Shown piece after piece: positions 1 through 7,864 of a DNA stretch of 64,000 nt. Location: NCBI RefSeq assembly GCF_009762775.1, contig NZ_CP046401.1, positions 6,336,001 through 6,400,000 of the forward strand, read 5' to 3'. The DNA is from Maribellus comscasis (GTDB taxonomy: Bacteria; Bacteroidota; Bacteroidia; Bacteroidales; Prolixibacteraceae). The number at the start of each line of letters is the position of its first letter. Position 1 is the first letter of the stretch. The position numbers and the translations under genes were made by a program. Below the pieces are notes generated by a model, which was not told the origin of the DNA, ran no database searches, and saw only the letters and a program-made list of their open reading frames with translations.

Positions 1-2
1 AA

Positions 3-1232
3 TATTATGAAAAACATCCCGATGGACTAAAACTAAGCCAGTTTAAAGCCCACTACCTGCGTTGGAATAAAAAGGTTAACCCGGTAATGCATATGGAGCA
101 TAAAGCAGGCGATAAGATGTTTATTGACTACGCTGGCAAAACCCTGGAAATTATCAATAAAGAAACAGGCGAGATTGAAGAGGTACAGTTTTTTGTTGCC
201 ATACTGGGGGCCAGTCAATACACCTATGCAGAAGCCTCACCGAGCCAACAAAAAGAAGACTTTGTTGCTTCGGTTGAAAATGCACTGCACTTTTACGGGG
301 GAGTTCCTGCAGCTATTGTCCCTGATAACCTAAAGTCTGCCGTAACCAAAAGCAGCCGGTTTGAACCTACCATTAACGAAACGTTTATGGACTTTGCCGA
401 ACATTACGGTACAACAGTTCTTCCGGCTCGGGCTTACCGTCCCCGGGACAAGTCACTGGCAGAAGGAGCAGTCAAGATATTATACCAAAGAATATATCCG
501 GCCTTGCGCGGCAAAGATTTTTACAGTTTAGAAGAGCTTAACTGTGCAATTTGGGATGAACTGGACAAGCATAACAACAAAAAGTTAACCGGCAGGCCAA
601 CGTCCCGGTATCAATTATTCGTTGAAGACGAAAAAGGCAAGCTTACCGCATTACCTGTAGAAAAATACGAGATTAAAGAAATAGCAATAGCCACCGTAGC
701 CATGAACGGGCACGTGCTGTTAAGCAAAGACAAACATTATTACAGCGTTCCGTGTCAGTATTTAAAGAAGAAGGTAAAGCTGGTGTTTACATCAAAAACC
801 GTTGAAATATACCATAAATACAACCGCATAGCTTTGCACAAAAGAGATGGACGTAAATACTTCTACACCACAAACAAAGACCACCTGGCAACAACACACC
901 AGTTTGTTACCGACTGGACACCGCAGCGTTTTATCAACTGGGCAGCTTCAATTGACGAGAGTGTAAAGGAATTTATAATCAATGTGCTGGAAAGAAAACA
1001 ACACCCTGAACAATCCTATAAAAGCTGTATGGGCGTATTGGCTTTTGCCAAAAAGGTTGGGGAAGAAAGGCTTGCCAATGCGTGTAAACGTGCATTGGAA
1101 CATCAGGTTTACAACTACAAAATCATACAAAAGATACTGGAAAAAGGGTTGGATAAACTTGATGATGAAAAACCGGACGAACCGGAACTTCCTTTTCATA
1201 ACAACATAAGGGGAGGAAAATATTACAACTGA
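3..1232 (+). CDS. istA: IS21-family transposase IstA, 5' end cut by window
   Basis: Catalyses strand transfer of the IS21-type element. The frame is open to the left edge, so the N-terminal helix-turn-helix region lies outside. The visible part holds an RNase H-fold DDE core: first Asp in MFIDYAGK, second Asp in IVPDNLKS, and the Glu in LAEGAVKILYQR. A C-terminal Mu-transposase-like barrel follows (HVLLSKDKHYYSVP). The istB gene begins 14 bp downstream, the usual IS21 arrangement. There is no frameshift or stop, so the element looks intact on this side. Confidence 0.93.
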   Translation, partial: YYEKHPDGLKLSQFKAHYLRWNKKVNPVMHMEHKAGDKMFIDYAGKTLEIINKETGEIEEVQFFVAILGASQYTYAEASPSQQKEDFVASVENALHFYGGVPAAIVPDNLKSAVTKSSRFEPTINETFMDFAEHYGTTVLPARAYRPRDKSLAEGAVKILYQRIYPALRGKDFYSLEELNCAIWDELDKHNNKKLTGRPTSRYQLFVEDEKGKLTALPVEKYEIKEIAIATVAMNGHVLLSKDKHYYSVPCQYLKKKVKLVFTSKTVEIYHKYNRIALHKRDGRKYFYTTNKDHLATTHQFVTDWTPQRFINWAASIDESVKEFIINVLERKQHPEQSYKSCMGVLAFAKKVGEERLANACKRALEHQVYNYKIIQKILEKGLDKLDDEKPDEPELPFHNNIRGGKYYN

Positions 1233-1246
1233 TAAAGTAAAAAACA

Positions 1247-1984
1247 ATGAACGAAGTAACATTAACACGAATGAAACAGATGAAGCTCCATGGTATGCAT
1301 GGGGCTTTTAAAACAGCTGTCGAAACAGGTAAAACCGATGATTACACCATCGACCAGTTTGTATCGATGATAACAGATGCCGAGTGGGACGATCGCAACA
1401 ACCGCAAGATAGAGCGATTGATAAAAAATGCAAGGTTCCACTATAAAGCAACCATTGAAAACGTGGTGTACGAACATACAAGAAATATCGATCGGACAAA
1501 ACTGTTAAGACTGGCTGAATGCGATTTTATTAATAAAAACGAGAATGTATTAATATCGGGCAGCACCGGTGCCGGCAAAAGCTACATTGCAACAGCCTTA
1601 GGGTATCAGGCCTGTATCGAGGGATACAGGGTTTTGTACTTTAATACAACCAAGCTGTTTTCTAAACTAAAAATGGCAAAAGCCGATGGATCTTATCTCA
1701 AAGAACTTGCAAAAATGGCCAGGCATCAGTTAATAATACTCGATGACTTTGGCCTGCAACCCTTAGATAGCCAAAACCGGATAGCTCTGTTAGAGTTAAT
1801 TGAAGATAGGCACAATAAAGGATCTATGCTTGTAACATCACAGCTGCCCGTTAGTAAGTGGTATGAAATAATCGGGGAGAAAACGATTGCCGATGCCATA
1901 CTTGACCGGTTGATCCATCAATCGCACAGGATTGAGCTGATGGGTGAATCGATGAGAAAAAAACGAAACATTTATAGTGAATAA
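1247..1984 (+). CDS. istB: IS21-family helper ATPase IstB
   Basis: AAA+ ATPase (245 aa) related to DnaC; it selects the target and stimulates IstA. A Walker A motif GSTGAGKS lies at residues 105-112 and a Walker B motif LIILDDFG at about 162-169. Length is normal for the family. It follows istA in the same direction and ends about 115 bp before the inferred right end of the element. Confidence 0.95.
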   Translation: MNEVTLTRMKQMKLHGMHGAFKTAVETGKTDDYTIDQFVSMITDAEWDDRNNRKIERLIKNARFHYKATIENVVYEHTRNIDRTKLLRLAECDFINKNENVLISGSTGAGKSYIATALGYQACIEGYRVLYFNTTKLFSKLKMAKADGSYLKELAKMARHQLIILDDFGLQPLDSQNRIALLELIEDRHNKGSMLVTSQLPVSKWYEIIGEKTIADAILDRLIHQSHRIELMGESMRKKRNIYSE

Positions 1985-2075
1985 AAAACAGTAAATTTGT
2001 TGTAATCTGACAGAAGAAAAACGTTCTCTTTTTGTTGAAAATGGTCGATGGTCAATTTAAATTGGCCTGGGGTGG

Positions 2076-2807
2076 TCAATTTGACTGGCGTTTCCACTCA
2101 AAGTCCCAATATTTTTGGTCTAGCCCATTTAATTGCTCACTGAATCTAATTCCAACCTTATCAGTCAGAATGGTTGCTATTTTATTAAAATCGTTTGAAT
2201 CATTTGATAGATTTATTTGAATTTGACTTTCATTTGTTTCCTCTCCGCGCACATATGAAATAACTTGAGCAGAGCTTTTTAAATCAATTATTTTAGAAAG
2301 TTCCCAGTCAACAATTATAAAATCAAGTTCTTTTCCAATAGCTATTAATCCAGATGACAATAATTCTAAATCATTGTCATTTAGTTGGTACTGCATTAAA
2401 TAAATATCTTTAACGTACTCAGATTCCAAGTCAATCAAGATGGCAAAGTTTTTATTACCGTATCCGATTGTTGAATTGCAGTCCTCAATATGTGTACTAT
2501 ATCCTGTTTGGATTTTTTTAATCCTTTCTAATCCAGCAGATTCTAACGCATTAAAGATTGGAGATGGATTAACTTTTTTATCAATAGTCTTATACTTATT
2601 ATCTTTTCTTTCATATATATCAGTAAATCCAAGTCCTTCTTTGTGCGATTCACCAAATTCGGTTATCTTTTTTGATTCTGAACTCGCAAAATCAAAATTC
2701 TCTCGTGGAATTATCTCAATCTGAAGATAGAAGTCCTCGTGATAATAAAAGGCATCCTTATCGATTGACTTTTTCTTTTTTCTCTTTATGAATCCAAATA
2801 GGCTCAT
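2076..2807 (-). CDS. Unknown cassette protein, C-terminus altered by IS21
   Basis: A 243-aa cytosolic protein with a basic N-terminus (a run of five Lys/Arg residues) and no signal peptide. I do not recognise a named family with confidence. The style, with a YYHED motif near residue 21 and mixed alpha/beta sequence, recalls small stand-alone or immunity-like proteins; this is a weak impression. The ATG lies 26 nt inside the cassette boundary at 2831, as in the other cassettes. The last seven or so residues and the stop appear to be read from the IS21 terminus, so the native C-terminus is lost. Confidence 0.6.
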   Translation of the reverse strand: MSLFGFIKRKKKKSIDKDAFYYHEDFYLQIEIIPRENFDFASSESKKITEFGESHKEGLGFTDIYERKDNKYKTIDKKVNPSPIFNALESAGLERIKKIQTGYSTHIEDCNSTIGYGNKNFAILIDLESEYVKDIYLMQYQLNDNDLELLSSGLIAIGKELDFIIVDWELSKIIDLKSSAQVISYVRGEETNESQIQINLSNDSNDFNKIATILTDKVGIRFSEQLNGLDQKYWDFEWKRQSN

Positions 2808-2831
2808 TGTCTCTGTTTATATTGGCGGTAA

Positions 2832-2958
2832 CGGTTAGTACATGTTGTCGGGGCGGATTTCGGAGAGCGTTCCTGTCCGAAGGACACGGAACTGCGATGC
2901 GAGAATCCGCAGTTGGCGTACCACCGAACCCCGCCCTGCAATATGTACTGTGTTAGCA
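2832..2958 (-). repeat. attC-like recombination site of the putAbiC cassette
   Basis: On the minus strand the outer arm TGCTAAC (2952-2958) is the complement of GTTAGCA, formed by G plus the cassette's own first bases at 3911 and below; the match extends to 10 bp. A second stem pairs AGTACATATTGCAGGGCGG with CCGCCCCGACAACATGTACT with few mismatches. An apical hairpin TGTCC-TTC-GGACA sits between the arms. The stop codon of the putAbiC gene (TAA) is inside the outer arm. This matches the R''-L''-loop-L'-R' plan of integron attC sites. Confidence 0.75.
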
Positions 2959-3891
2959 AAAGTTTTTTCTTTTTTCTGAATCTGCAAAAGCAATTTCTAA
3001 ATATTCATTTTTATGTGAATTGTCAACAAGTAATGAATAATCAATATTTTTTAGAAAAGAGTACTTCTCAATAAGCGGTTTGAATTTTTTTATTCCATAA
3101 TCTCCAAGGCAGTTATAGAATAGTACTATTAATTCATAACTTGAGAGTAAGGCTCTTAACAGACTCGCATATTTATATTTTTCGCTATCTTCAATTTCTT
3201 CGGAACCGTCAATGAATTTTAAAATATGATAGATATTCCTAAAATAATGTCCTAAATCAGCTTGGTGGCTTTTGTACATTTCCATATATTTTTTCTTTGT
3301 ATATCCAATTTCCTTGCTAATATTTGAGCTATTTGTAAAGCTCCGATAAAAAGACTTGAAACAATCTCGTCCTTCCGAAATTAACACTCCACTTCCTTTT
3401 CTAATGTCGATTCCAGTAACGATATCTTGATGATTGCGGAGCAATTGAAAAAATGTATTTTCAAATCTTTGTTTTCGAAGAGTTAAGTTTTGTTCCATTA
3501 ATTCCTTTTTTTGACCTTCCAATTCGTATCTCGTGTATTTTACTTCCAACTGACTATACATTATTTCCAATTGTTGATTTAACAATTGTTGTTTTTGTCC
3601 AAGGAAAGCAACGTAAATAAAAAATAAACCGGCGAGAGCCCATAGTGAAGCGACTGTTCCGGCGAGGAAATCTCCCAACAGGTTTAAAGCAAATCCAGAT
3701 TCATCATTTTTCTTAAAAAAATAAATGACTGAAAAAATTAAAACAATTATCCCAATCCATACAAATCCCCAAGCCCAATTAGTATAAGTGCTAATCTTTT
3801 TATCAACTGTTGAAATCTTATTTTCAATTTCAGCACTTTTAGTGTCGATACGCTTGGTCTCTTTATTTATTTCTACTTCAATGTCTATCAT
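2953..3891 (-). CDS. putAbiC-type phage abortive infection protein
   Basis: A 312-aa membrane protein resembling the putative phage abortive infection family (PF16872). N-terminal heptad-like helix, then two transmembrane segments at about 39-59 and 71-96 (the second includes LGDFLAGTV), a coiled coil at about 98-140, then the family signature FENTFFQLLRNH. A long helical domain follows with LGHYFRNIYHILKFID and KFKPLIEKYS. Related proteins are thought to stop phage growth by killing or arresting the infected cell; the trigger is not known. The start is 20 nt inside the cassette boundary. It is a single-gene defence cassette. Confidence 0.8.
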   Translation of the reverse strand: MIDIEVEINKETKRIDTKSAEIENKISTVDKKISTYTNWAWGFVWIGIIVLIFSVIYFFKKNDESGFALNLLGDFLAGTVASLWALAGLFFIYVAFLGQKQQLLNQQLEIMYSQLEVKYTRYELEGQKKELMEQNLTLRKQRFENTFFQLLRNHQDIVTGIDIRKGSGVLISEGRDCFKSFYRSFTNSSNISKEIGYTKKKYMEMYKSHQADLGHYFRNIYHILKFIDGSEEIEDSEKYKYASLLRALLSSYELIVLFYNCLGDYGIKKFKPLIEKYSFLKNIDYSLLVDNSHKNEYLEIAFADSEKRKNFC

Positions 3892-3911
3892 GGGATTAAA
3901 ATTTTTGCTAA

Positions 3912-3957
3912 CGGTTCGGCTATGTATAGTGCGGGACTTTGAAACGGTTACCTGTAA
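3912..3957 (-). repeat. 46-bp solo fragment of the I-cassette site
   Basis: An almost exact copy of the last 46 bp (minus-strand sense) of the neighbouring I cassette, bounded by the same G/TT cut point on both sides. It begins TTACAGGTAACC where the full site reads TTGACAGGTAACC. It carries only the inner and outer arms of one side of the site, so it is probably a recombination footprint, not a functional cassette. Confidence 0.75.
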
Positions 3958-4141
3958 CGGTTCGGCTATGTATAGTGCGGGACTTTGAAACGGTTACCTG
4001 TCAATGCTGCACTGAGCCAATTCGTTTATTCATATTTTCTTTTTAAGCCGATTCGTCAAAGACGAATTGGCGTTGTAGCACAGAGAACTGCGGTTTGATT
4101 ACTTGCTGAACCCCGCATTATATATAGCTTTTGTTGTACAC
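3958..4141 (-). repeat. attC-like site of the I cassette
   Basis: A 184-bp site. Outer arm GTGTACAAC at 4133-4141. Inner stem GCTATATATAATGCGGG (4112-4128) pairs with CCCGCACTATACATAGC (3965-3981) with two mismatches. Between them is an apical hairpin ATTCGTC-TTT-GACGAAT and an alternative pairing GCCAATTCGT/ACGAATTGGC. The tract GCGGGGTTC just beyond the inner arm is shared with the other cassette sites. Identical sites end copies 2, 3 and 4 (from 11210, 13687 and 16164). Confidence 0.75.
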
Positions 4142-4347
4142 TGTGCTTTGGTTTTCATTTTACTATTTATTAAGAGTTTATAAAATTACCTTTTTGAAAT
4201 TGTCATTTTCAGGGTCAGTTTTTTTGTCTTAAAAATGGATTTCGTTTGTAGGTTTTCATAAATTTTCTTTTTTGTAATCAGAATTTAGTTTTAAAGTTGT
4301 ATAAAAATAGCATTATTTCATAACCGGGCACACCAATCCCATCGGTT

Positions 4348-5574
4348 TTATGCCGCTATTTTTTTGATTTTGTTTTTCTTAGGTTTAAACCTTGTCATAT
4401 AAATTGTTTCATTTTTTTTGTTTTTAAAGGTTGAGTATAAATAGGTTTTTTCGGTATTGCAGTTTTTACAGATTTTCGGGTTTTCAGCCATTTCATAAAT
4501 TTCTTCGTTTTCTTCAATTTCTGAAGTTTCATTTAATTTTTTGACAAGAGTTTTGTTAAGTACTGCTTTTGTTCTTGCAGCATAAGCTCCGTAGTACCTT
4601 ACGATTCTAAAATAGGGCAGCGGCACGTGCTGTAATAATCTTGGGAAAAACTCACGGTAGTTCAGGGTTAATTCTTTTTCGATGGGTTTTCCATAAAAGT
4701 CAAGGTTTTTATAGTCTTTGTATTTGAACGAGATATTTTCCCCGTCAATGTTAGTTATTTTATATTCGCTGATACATGCCCTTTTCGAGTACCTTCCGAT
4801 GTAGCGAATCACTTCTTCGGGGATTTGGATTGCCGGTTCGAAGTGTACTCTCCAGTTTTTATCGTTTATCTTTTTTATGAATTTGAGGAAATCCATCCTG
4901 TCTGAAAAATTTTGCTCCAAAGTATTGGAATCAAACATTTCCACCAGTTTGTCTTCAAACTTGCACCTGAATTTTGTCTGGATGAAATTGTAATTTACAT
5001 ACTCGCCTTTGATTTCTTCGAGGCAATTATTTTTGTTAACCCCTCCCCACGAAAGGATCATGTGAATGTGCGGGTGCAATTGTTTTGTTTCACCAAAAGT
5101 GTGGAGTACGCTGATTATTCCGGGAGTGAGATTGTATTTATACATCATCCAGTCTTTCATGGCTTCGGCCGCTGCTTTGAATAAAGCACTTAAAAGTTCC
5201 CATTTGTTGTCGCTGATTAAGTTGTTGAGTTTGTGCGGCAGTGTAAACACCACGTGGCGGTGGGGAATGTCCAGCATCTGTTCTTTTATTTTCTCTGCCC
5301 ACTGCATGGTATCTTTCCAACTACATGTTGGGCAAAAACGGTTCTTGCAACTGTGGTAAACCTGGCTTATTTCCCCGCACTCTTCACAAACATAATGGTC
5401 AATCCCCAAAGCTTCGGTACGGCAGGCGCGCATTGCTGCAACCGCTTTGTATTGTTCGGGGGTGATGTAATGGTTTGGCGATTTTACATACCTGTCCCAC
5501 CAGGATTGAAAGTATTCAGCGAGAGTAAATTTTCTTACTTTCCGATTTTTGTATTTAGATAATTCATAAACCAT
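4348..5574 (-). CDS. IS91-family HUH (Y2) transposase, copy 1
   Basis: A 408-aa single-strand DNA nuclease/strand transferase of the IS91 type. An N-terminal zinc-binding domain has CEEC (63-66) and, after Cys76, CPTC (81-84). The metal-binding HUH motif is HPHIH (167-171). The paired nucleophile tyrosines are Tyr258 and Tyr262 in RYIGRYSKR. A further CKNC pair is at 369-372. Length is close to the 426 aa of IS91 TnpA. All key residues are present, so it looks active. IS91 proteins move DNA by a rolling-circle-like route through single strands. Unusually, the gene lies inside a recombinase-type cassette. Confidence 0.93.
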   Translation of the reverse strand: MVYELSKYKNRKVRKFTLAEYFQSWWDRYVKSPNHYITPEQYKAVAAMRACRTEALGIDHYVCEECGEISQVYHSCKNRFCPTCSWKDTMQWAEKIKEQMLDIPHRHVVFTLPHKLNNLISDNKWELLSALFKAAAEAMKDWMMYKYNLTPGIISVLHTFGETKQLHPHIHMILSWGGVNKNNCLEEIKGEYVNYNFIQTKFRCKFEDKLVEMFDSNTLEQNFSDRMDFLKFIKKINDKNWRVHFEPAIQIPEEVIRYIGRYSKRACISEYKITNIDGENISFKYKDYKNLDFYGKPIEKELTLNYREFFPRLLQHVPLPYFRIVRYYGAYAARTKAVLNKTLVKKLNETSEIEENEEIYEMAENPKICKNCNTEKTYLYSTFKNKKNETIYMTRFKPKKNKIKKIAA

Positions 5575-5747
5575 TTATCTAATTGTTGTAATCCAAGCGG
5601 GGTTATAAATACTTTGTCGTAAGCTTTACATTTAGGACAAGTCGGTTTCTTCTCGTAAATTAAAGTTCCGATTTTATCCATCTCCAAGCTACCTACATCT
5701 GCATTAAAAATGAAATGGCAATCTTGACACTCAAGGTTAACTGTCAT
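5535..5747 (-). CDS. Small zinc-ribbon protein overlapping the transposase, copy 1
   Basis: A 70-aa protein with two CxxC pairs (CQDC near residue 7 and CPKC near residue 37), spaced like a zinc ribbon. It is the first gene of the I cassette; its start is about 40 nt from the cassette boundary. Its end overlaps the start of the transposase by 40 bp in another frame, which suggests translational coupling. IS91 itself has a small upstream gene (orf121) overlapping its transposase gene. The position is similar, but I see no sequence evidence that the two are related. Function unknown. Confidence 0.7.
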   Translation of the reverse strand: MTVNLECQDCHFIFNADVGSLEMDKIGTLIYEKKPTCPKCKAYDKVFITPLGLQQLDKWFMNYLNTKIGK

Positions 5748-5788
5748 GTATTGAGTTATTTGTGCTTTGCGTTTAGCATTGTGTACAA

Positions 5789-6011
5789 CGGCCGCGGCTA
5801 TGGGCAGTAAAGGATTAGAATATATAATCCATCCATAATAACCGTGAGCCGATGCGTTTTTGTTTCGATTTTATTTTGTTTAAAGAGTTATAGTTTTTGT
5901 TTACAATATAAATATTTTAAATAGCATTGCCAAGCATGGGCGTTGTAGCATTTATAGTCATGCCAATGCAATTTAGCGGCGCCTTTATTGGCTATAGCTG
6001 TTGTTATGGTG
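5789..6011 (-). repeat. attC-like site of the S cassette
   Basis: A 223-bp site described for copy 1. Outer arm CACCATAAC at 6003-6011 is a 9-bp complement of the unit's own start. Inner stem GCTATAGCCAATAAAGG (5982-5998) pairs with CCTTTACTGCCCATAGC (5797-5813) with about three mismatches. The loop contains an imperfect hairpin GCATTGGCATG/CATGCTTGGCAATGC with TGCTACAACGCC in its loop; the same 12-mer is in the I-cassette site (4069-4080). The site is longer than the others and its inner stem is weaker. Confidence 0.65.
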
Positions 6012-6296
6012 TCGGCAAAAGCCTCTGCGTGGCAGCCCGAGACTTACTTAAAATGTTATCACCGAAGGAGGGCTGGCGGAATGTTTGCCCCTCCCAAGTG
6101 ATGTGCCAATTTTGACATCCAGGCCAGGTAACCACGAAGTTAAACCTCAGCAGTAAACAACCACTTTCCAGCCATAAATTTTATCGGCTTTGTTAAACAC
6201 GTTGGCCGCAACTGGTTTAACTTAACTGTTAAAATTGGCGCAGGAGTTGAAGCCTGCAAACATTGTGACCGCCCGAACTGCATTTAGTGCGGGCTA

Positions 6297-6404
6297 TCAT
6301 GAGCTAAACGCAGCCCCACCATCCAACAAAGCACAATCAGCCAGCACAAAAATGTGGGGCGTGAAAACCCACCATAACCAATATTTTAAAGAACAAGTTC
6401 GCAT
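6297..6404 (-). CDS. Possible 35-aa hydrophobic peptide of the S cassette
   Basis: The only minus-strand reading frame placed as cassette genes are placed: ATG 30 nt inside the unit boundary. It would encode a 35-aa Trp- and Val-rich peptide (LKYWLWWVF near the start), possibly membrane-active. Present in all 11 copies. No ribosome-binding site is obvious and a frame this short can arise by chance; the unit may equally be non-coding. Confidence 0.2.
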   Translation of the reverse strand: MRTCSLKYWLWWVFTPHIFVLADCALLDGGAAFSS

Positions 6405-7726
6405 ACTAACGATAACCCCCACGCTGCACCATAACGGCCGCGGCTATGGGCAGTAAAGGATTAGAATATATAATCCATCCATAATAACCGTGAGCCGATG
6501 CGTTTTTGTTTCGATTTTATTTTGTTTAAAGAGTTATAGTTTTTGTTTACAATATAAATATTTTAAATAGCATTGCCAAGCATGGGCGTTGTAGCATTTA
6601 TAGTCATGCCAATGCAATTTAGCGGCGCCTTTATTGGCTATAGCTGTTGTTATGGTGTCGGCAAAAGCCTCTGCGTGGCAGCCCGAGACTTACTTAAAAT
6701 GTTATCACCGAAGGAGGGCTGGCGGAATGTTTGCCCCTCCCAAGTGATGTGCCAATTTTGACATCCAGGCCAGGTAACCACGAAGTTAAACCTCAGCAGT
6801 AAACAACCACTTTCCAGCCATAAATTTTATCGGCTTTGTTAAACACGTTGGCCGCAACTGGTTTAACTTAACTGTTAAAATTGGCGCAGGAGTTGAAGCC
6901 TGCAAACATTGTGACCGCCCGAACTGCATTTAGTGCGGGCTATCATGAGCTAAACGCAGCCCCACCATCCAACAAAGCACAATCAGCCAGCACAAAAATG
7001 TGGGGCGTGAAAACCCACCATAACCAATATTTTAAAGAACAAGTTCGCATACTAACGATAACCCCCACGCTGCACCATAACGGCCGCGGCTATGGGCAGT
7101 AAAGGATTAGAATATATAATCCATCCATAATAACCGTGAGCCGATGCGTTTTTGTTTCGATTTTATTTTGTTTAAAGAGTTATAGTTTTTGTTTACAATA
7201 TAAATATTTTAAATAGCATTGCCAAGCATGGGCGTTGTAGCATTTATAGTCATGCCAATGCAATTTAGCGGCGCCTTTATTGGCTATAGCTGTTGTTATG
7301 GTGTCGGCAAAAGCCTCTGCGTGGCAGCCCGAGACTTACTTAAAATGTTATCACCGAAGGAGGGCTGGCGGAATGTTTGCCCCTCCCAAGTGATGTGCCA
7401 ATTTTGACATCCAGGCCAGGTAACCACGAAGTTAAACCTCAGCAGTAAACAACCACTTTCCAGCCATAAATTTTATCGGCTTTGTTAAACACGTTGGCCG
7501 CAACTGGTTTAACTTAACTGTTAAAATTGGCGCAGGAGTTGAAGCCTGCAAACATTGTGACCGCCCGAACTGCATTTAGTGCGGGCTATCATGAGCTAAA
7601 CGCAGCCCCACCATCCAACAAAGCACAATCAGCCAGCACAAAAATGTGGGGCGTGAAAACCCACCATAACCAATATTTTAAAGAACAAGTTCGCATACTA
7701 ACGATAACCCCCACGCTGCACCATAA

Positions 7727-7852
7727 CGGTCACTTGTATGTGGTCGGGCGGGATTTCGAAGAGAAATCCTGTCAGACCCGCAGGAAAGTGGGCGCAAGGT
7801 CTGACTTGTCAGACCGCTGAACCCCCGCCTGCCATATACAATTTGTTAGGCA
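7727..7852 (-). repeat. attC-like site of the 246-aa gene cassette
   Basis: A 126-bp site. Outer arm GCCTAAC (7846-7852) fits the integron consensus RYYYAAC; with G plus the cassette start (GTTAGGC) it forms a 10-bp match. Inner stem TTGTATATGGCAGGCGGG pairs with CCCGCCCGACCACATACAA. The loop holds a palindrome GGTCTGAC-AA-GTCAGACC. This is the most canonical site in the array. Confidence 0.8.
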
Positions 7853-7864
7853 AAGTACTTGTTT

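Larger units (their letters stand above)
1..2100 (+). mobile_element. IS21-family insertion sequence, right part
   Basis: Contains istA and istB and runs off the left edge. The right terminus is inferred at about 2098-2100. GGTCAATTT occurs twice there (2050-2058 and 2074-2082), as in the multiple terminal repeats of IS21 elements, and the sequence then becomes unlike IS DNA. The element sits in the 3' part of the 243-aa cassette gene, so it has removed that cassette's recombination site. The target duplication cannot be tested because the left end is outside the window. Confidence 0.75.
3958..5788 (-). mobile_element. I cassette, copy 1 (IS91-type transposase cassette)
   Basis: A 1,831-bp unit bounded by G/TT cut points, with a 70-aa gene, the HUH transposase gene and a terminal attC-like site, all on the minus strand. 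Its first bases TTGTACAC pair with its own terminal arm GTGTACAAC (9 bp), so the unit closes on itself like an integron cassette. Copies 2-4 have exactly the same length and encode identical proteins. This is the copy farthest from the recombinase. Confidence 0.8.
5789..7726 (-). repeat. S cassettes 1-3, tandem 646-bp units
   Basis: Three head-to-tail copies (5789-6434, 6435-7080, 7081-7726), identical in every stretch I compared. In minus-strand sense each unit starts TTATGGTG and ends in an attC-like site whose outer arm CACCATAAC pairs with G plus that start. The body between about 6012 and 6434 carries no long gene. It has several short hairpins: GCCCG/CGGGC, GCAGG/CCTGC and GGAGGG/CCCTCC. 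It may encode a structured RNA, serve as structured single-stranded DNA, or be a parasite of the recombination system. Confidence 0.85.

Noticed and set aside
4912..5562. Plus-strand frames of 90-109 codons inside the HUH transposase gene
   Set aside because: Shadow frames of a strongly conserved gene; repeated in each copy only because the DNA is repeated.
4348..5574. I unit as an ordinary IS91 insertion into a cassette
   Set aside because: The unit ends are the G/TT cut points with self-complementary arms, and no separate IS ends or interrupted host gene can be seen inside it.
5927..6456. Plus-strand frames of 62 and 73 codons in each S unit
   Set aside because: Both begin with TTG, run against the direction of all cassette genes, cross the recombination-site arm or unit border, and have no ribosome-binding site or known similarity.
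5789..7726. Tandem 646-bp repeats as a CRISPR array or satellite
   Set aside because: The period is far too long for CRISPR, there are no unique spacers or cas genes, and borders coincide with recombination cut points.
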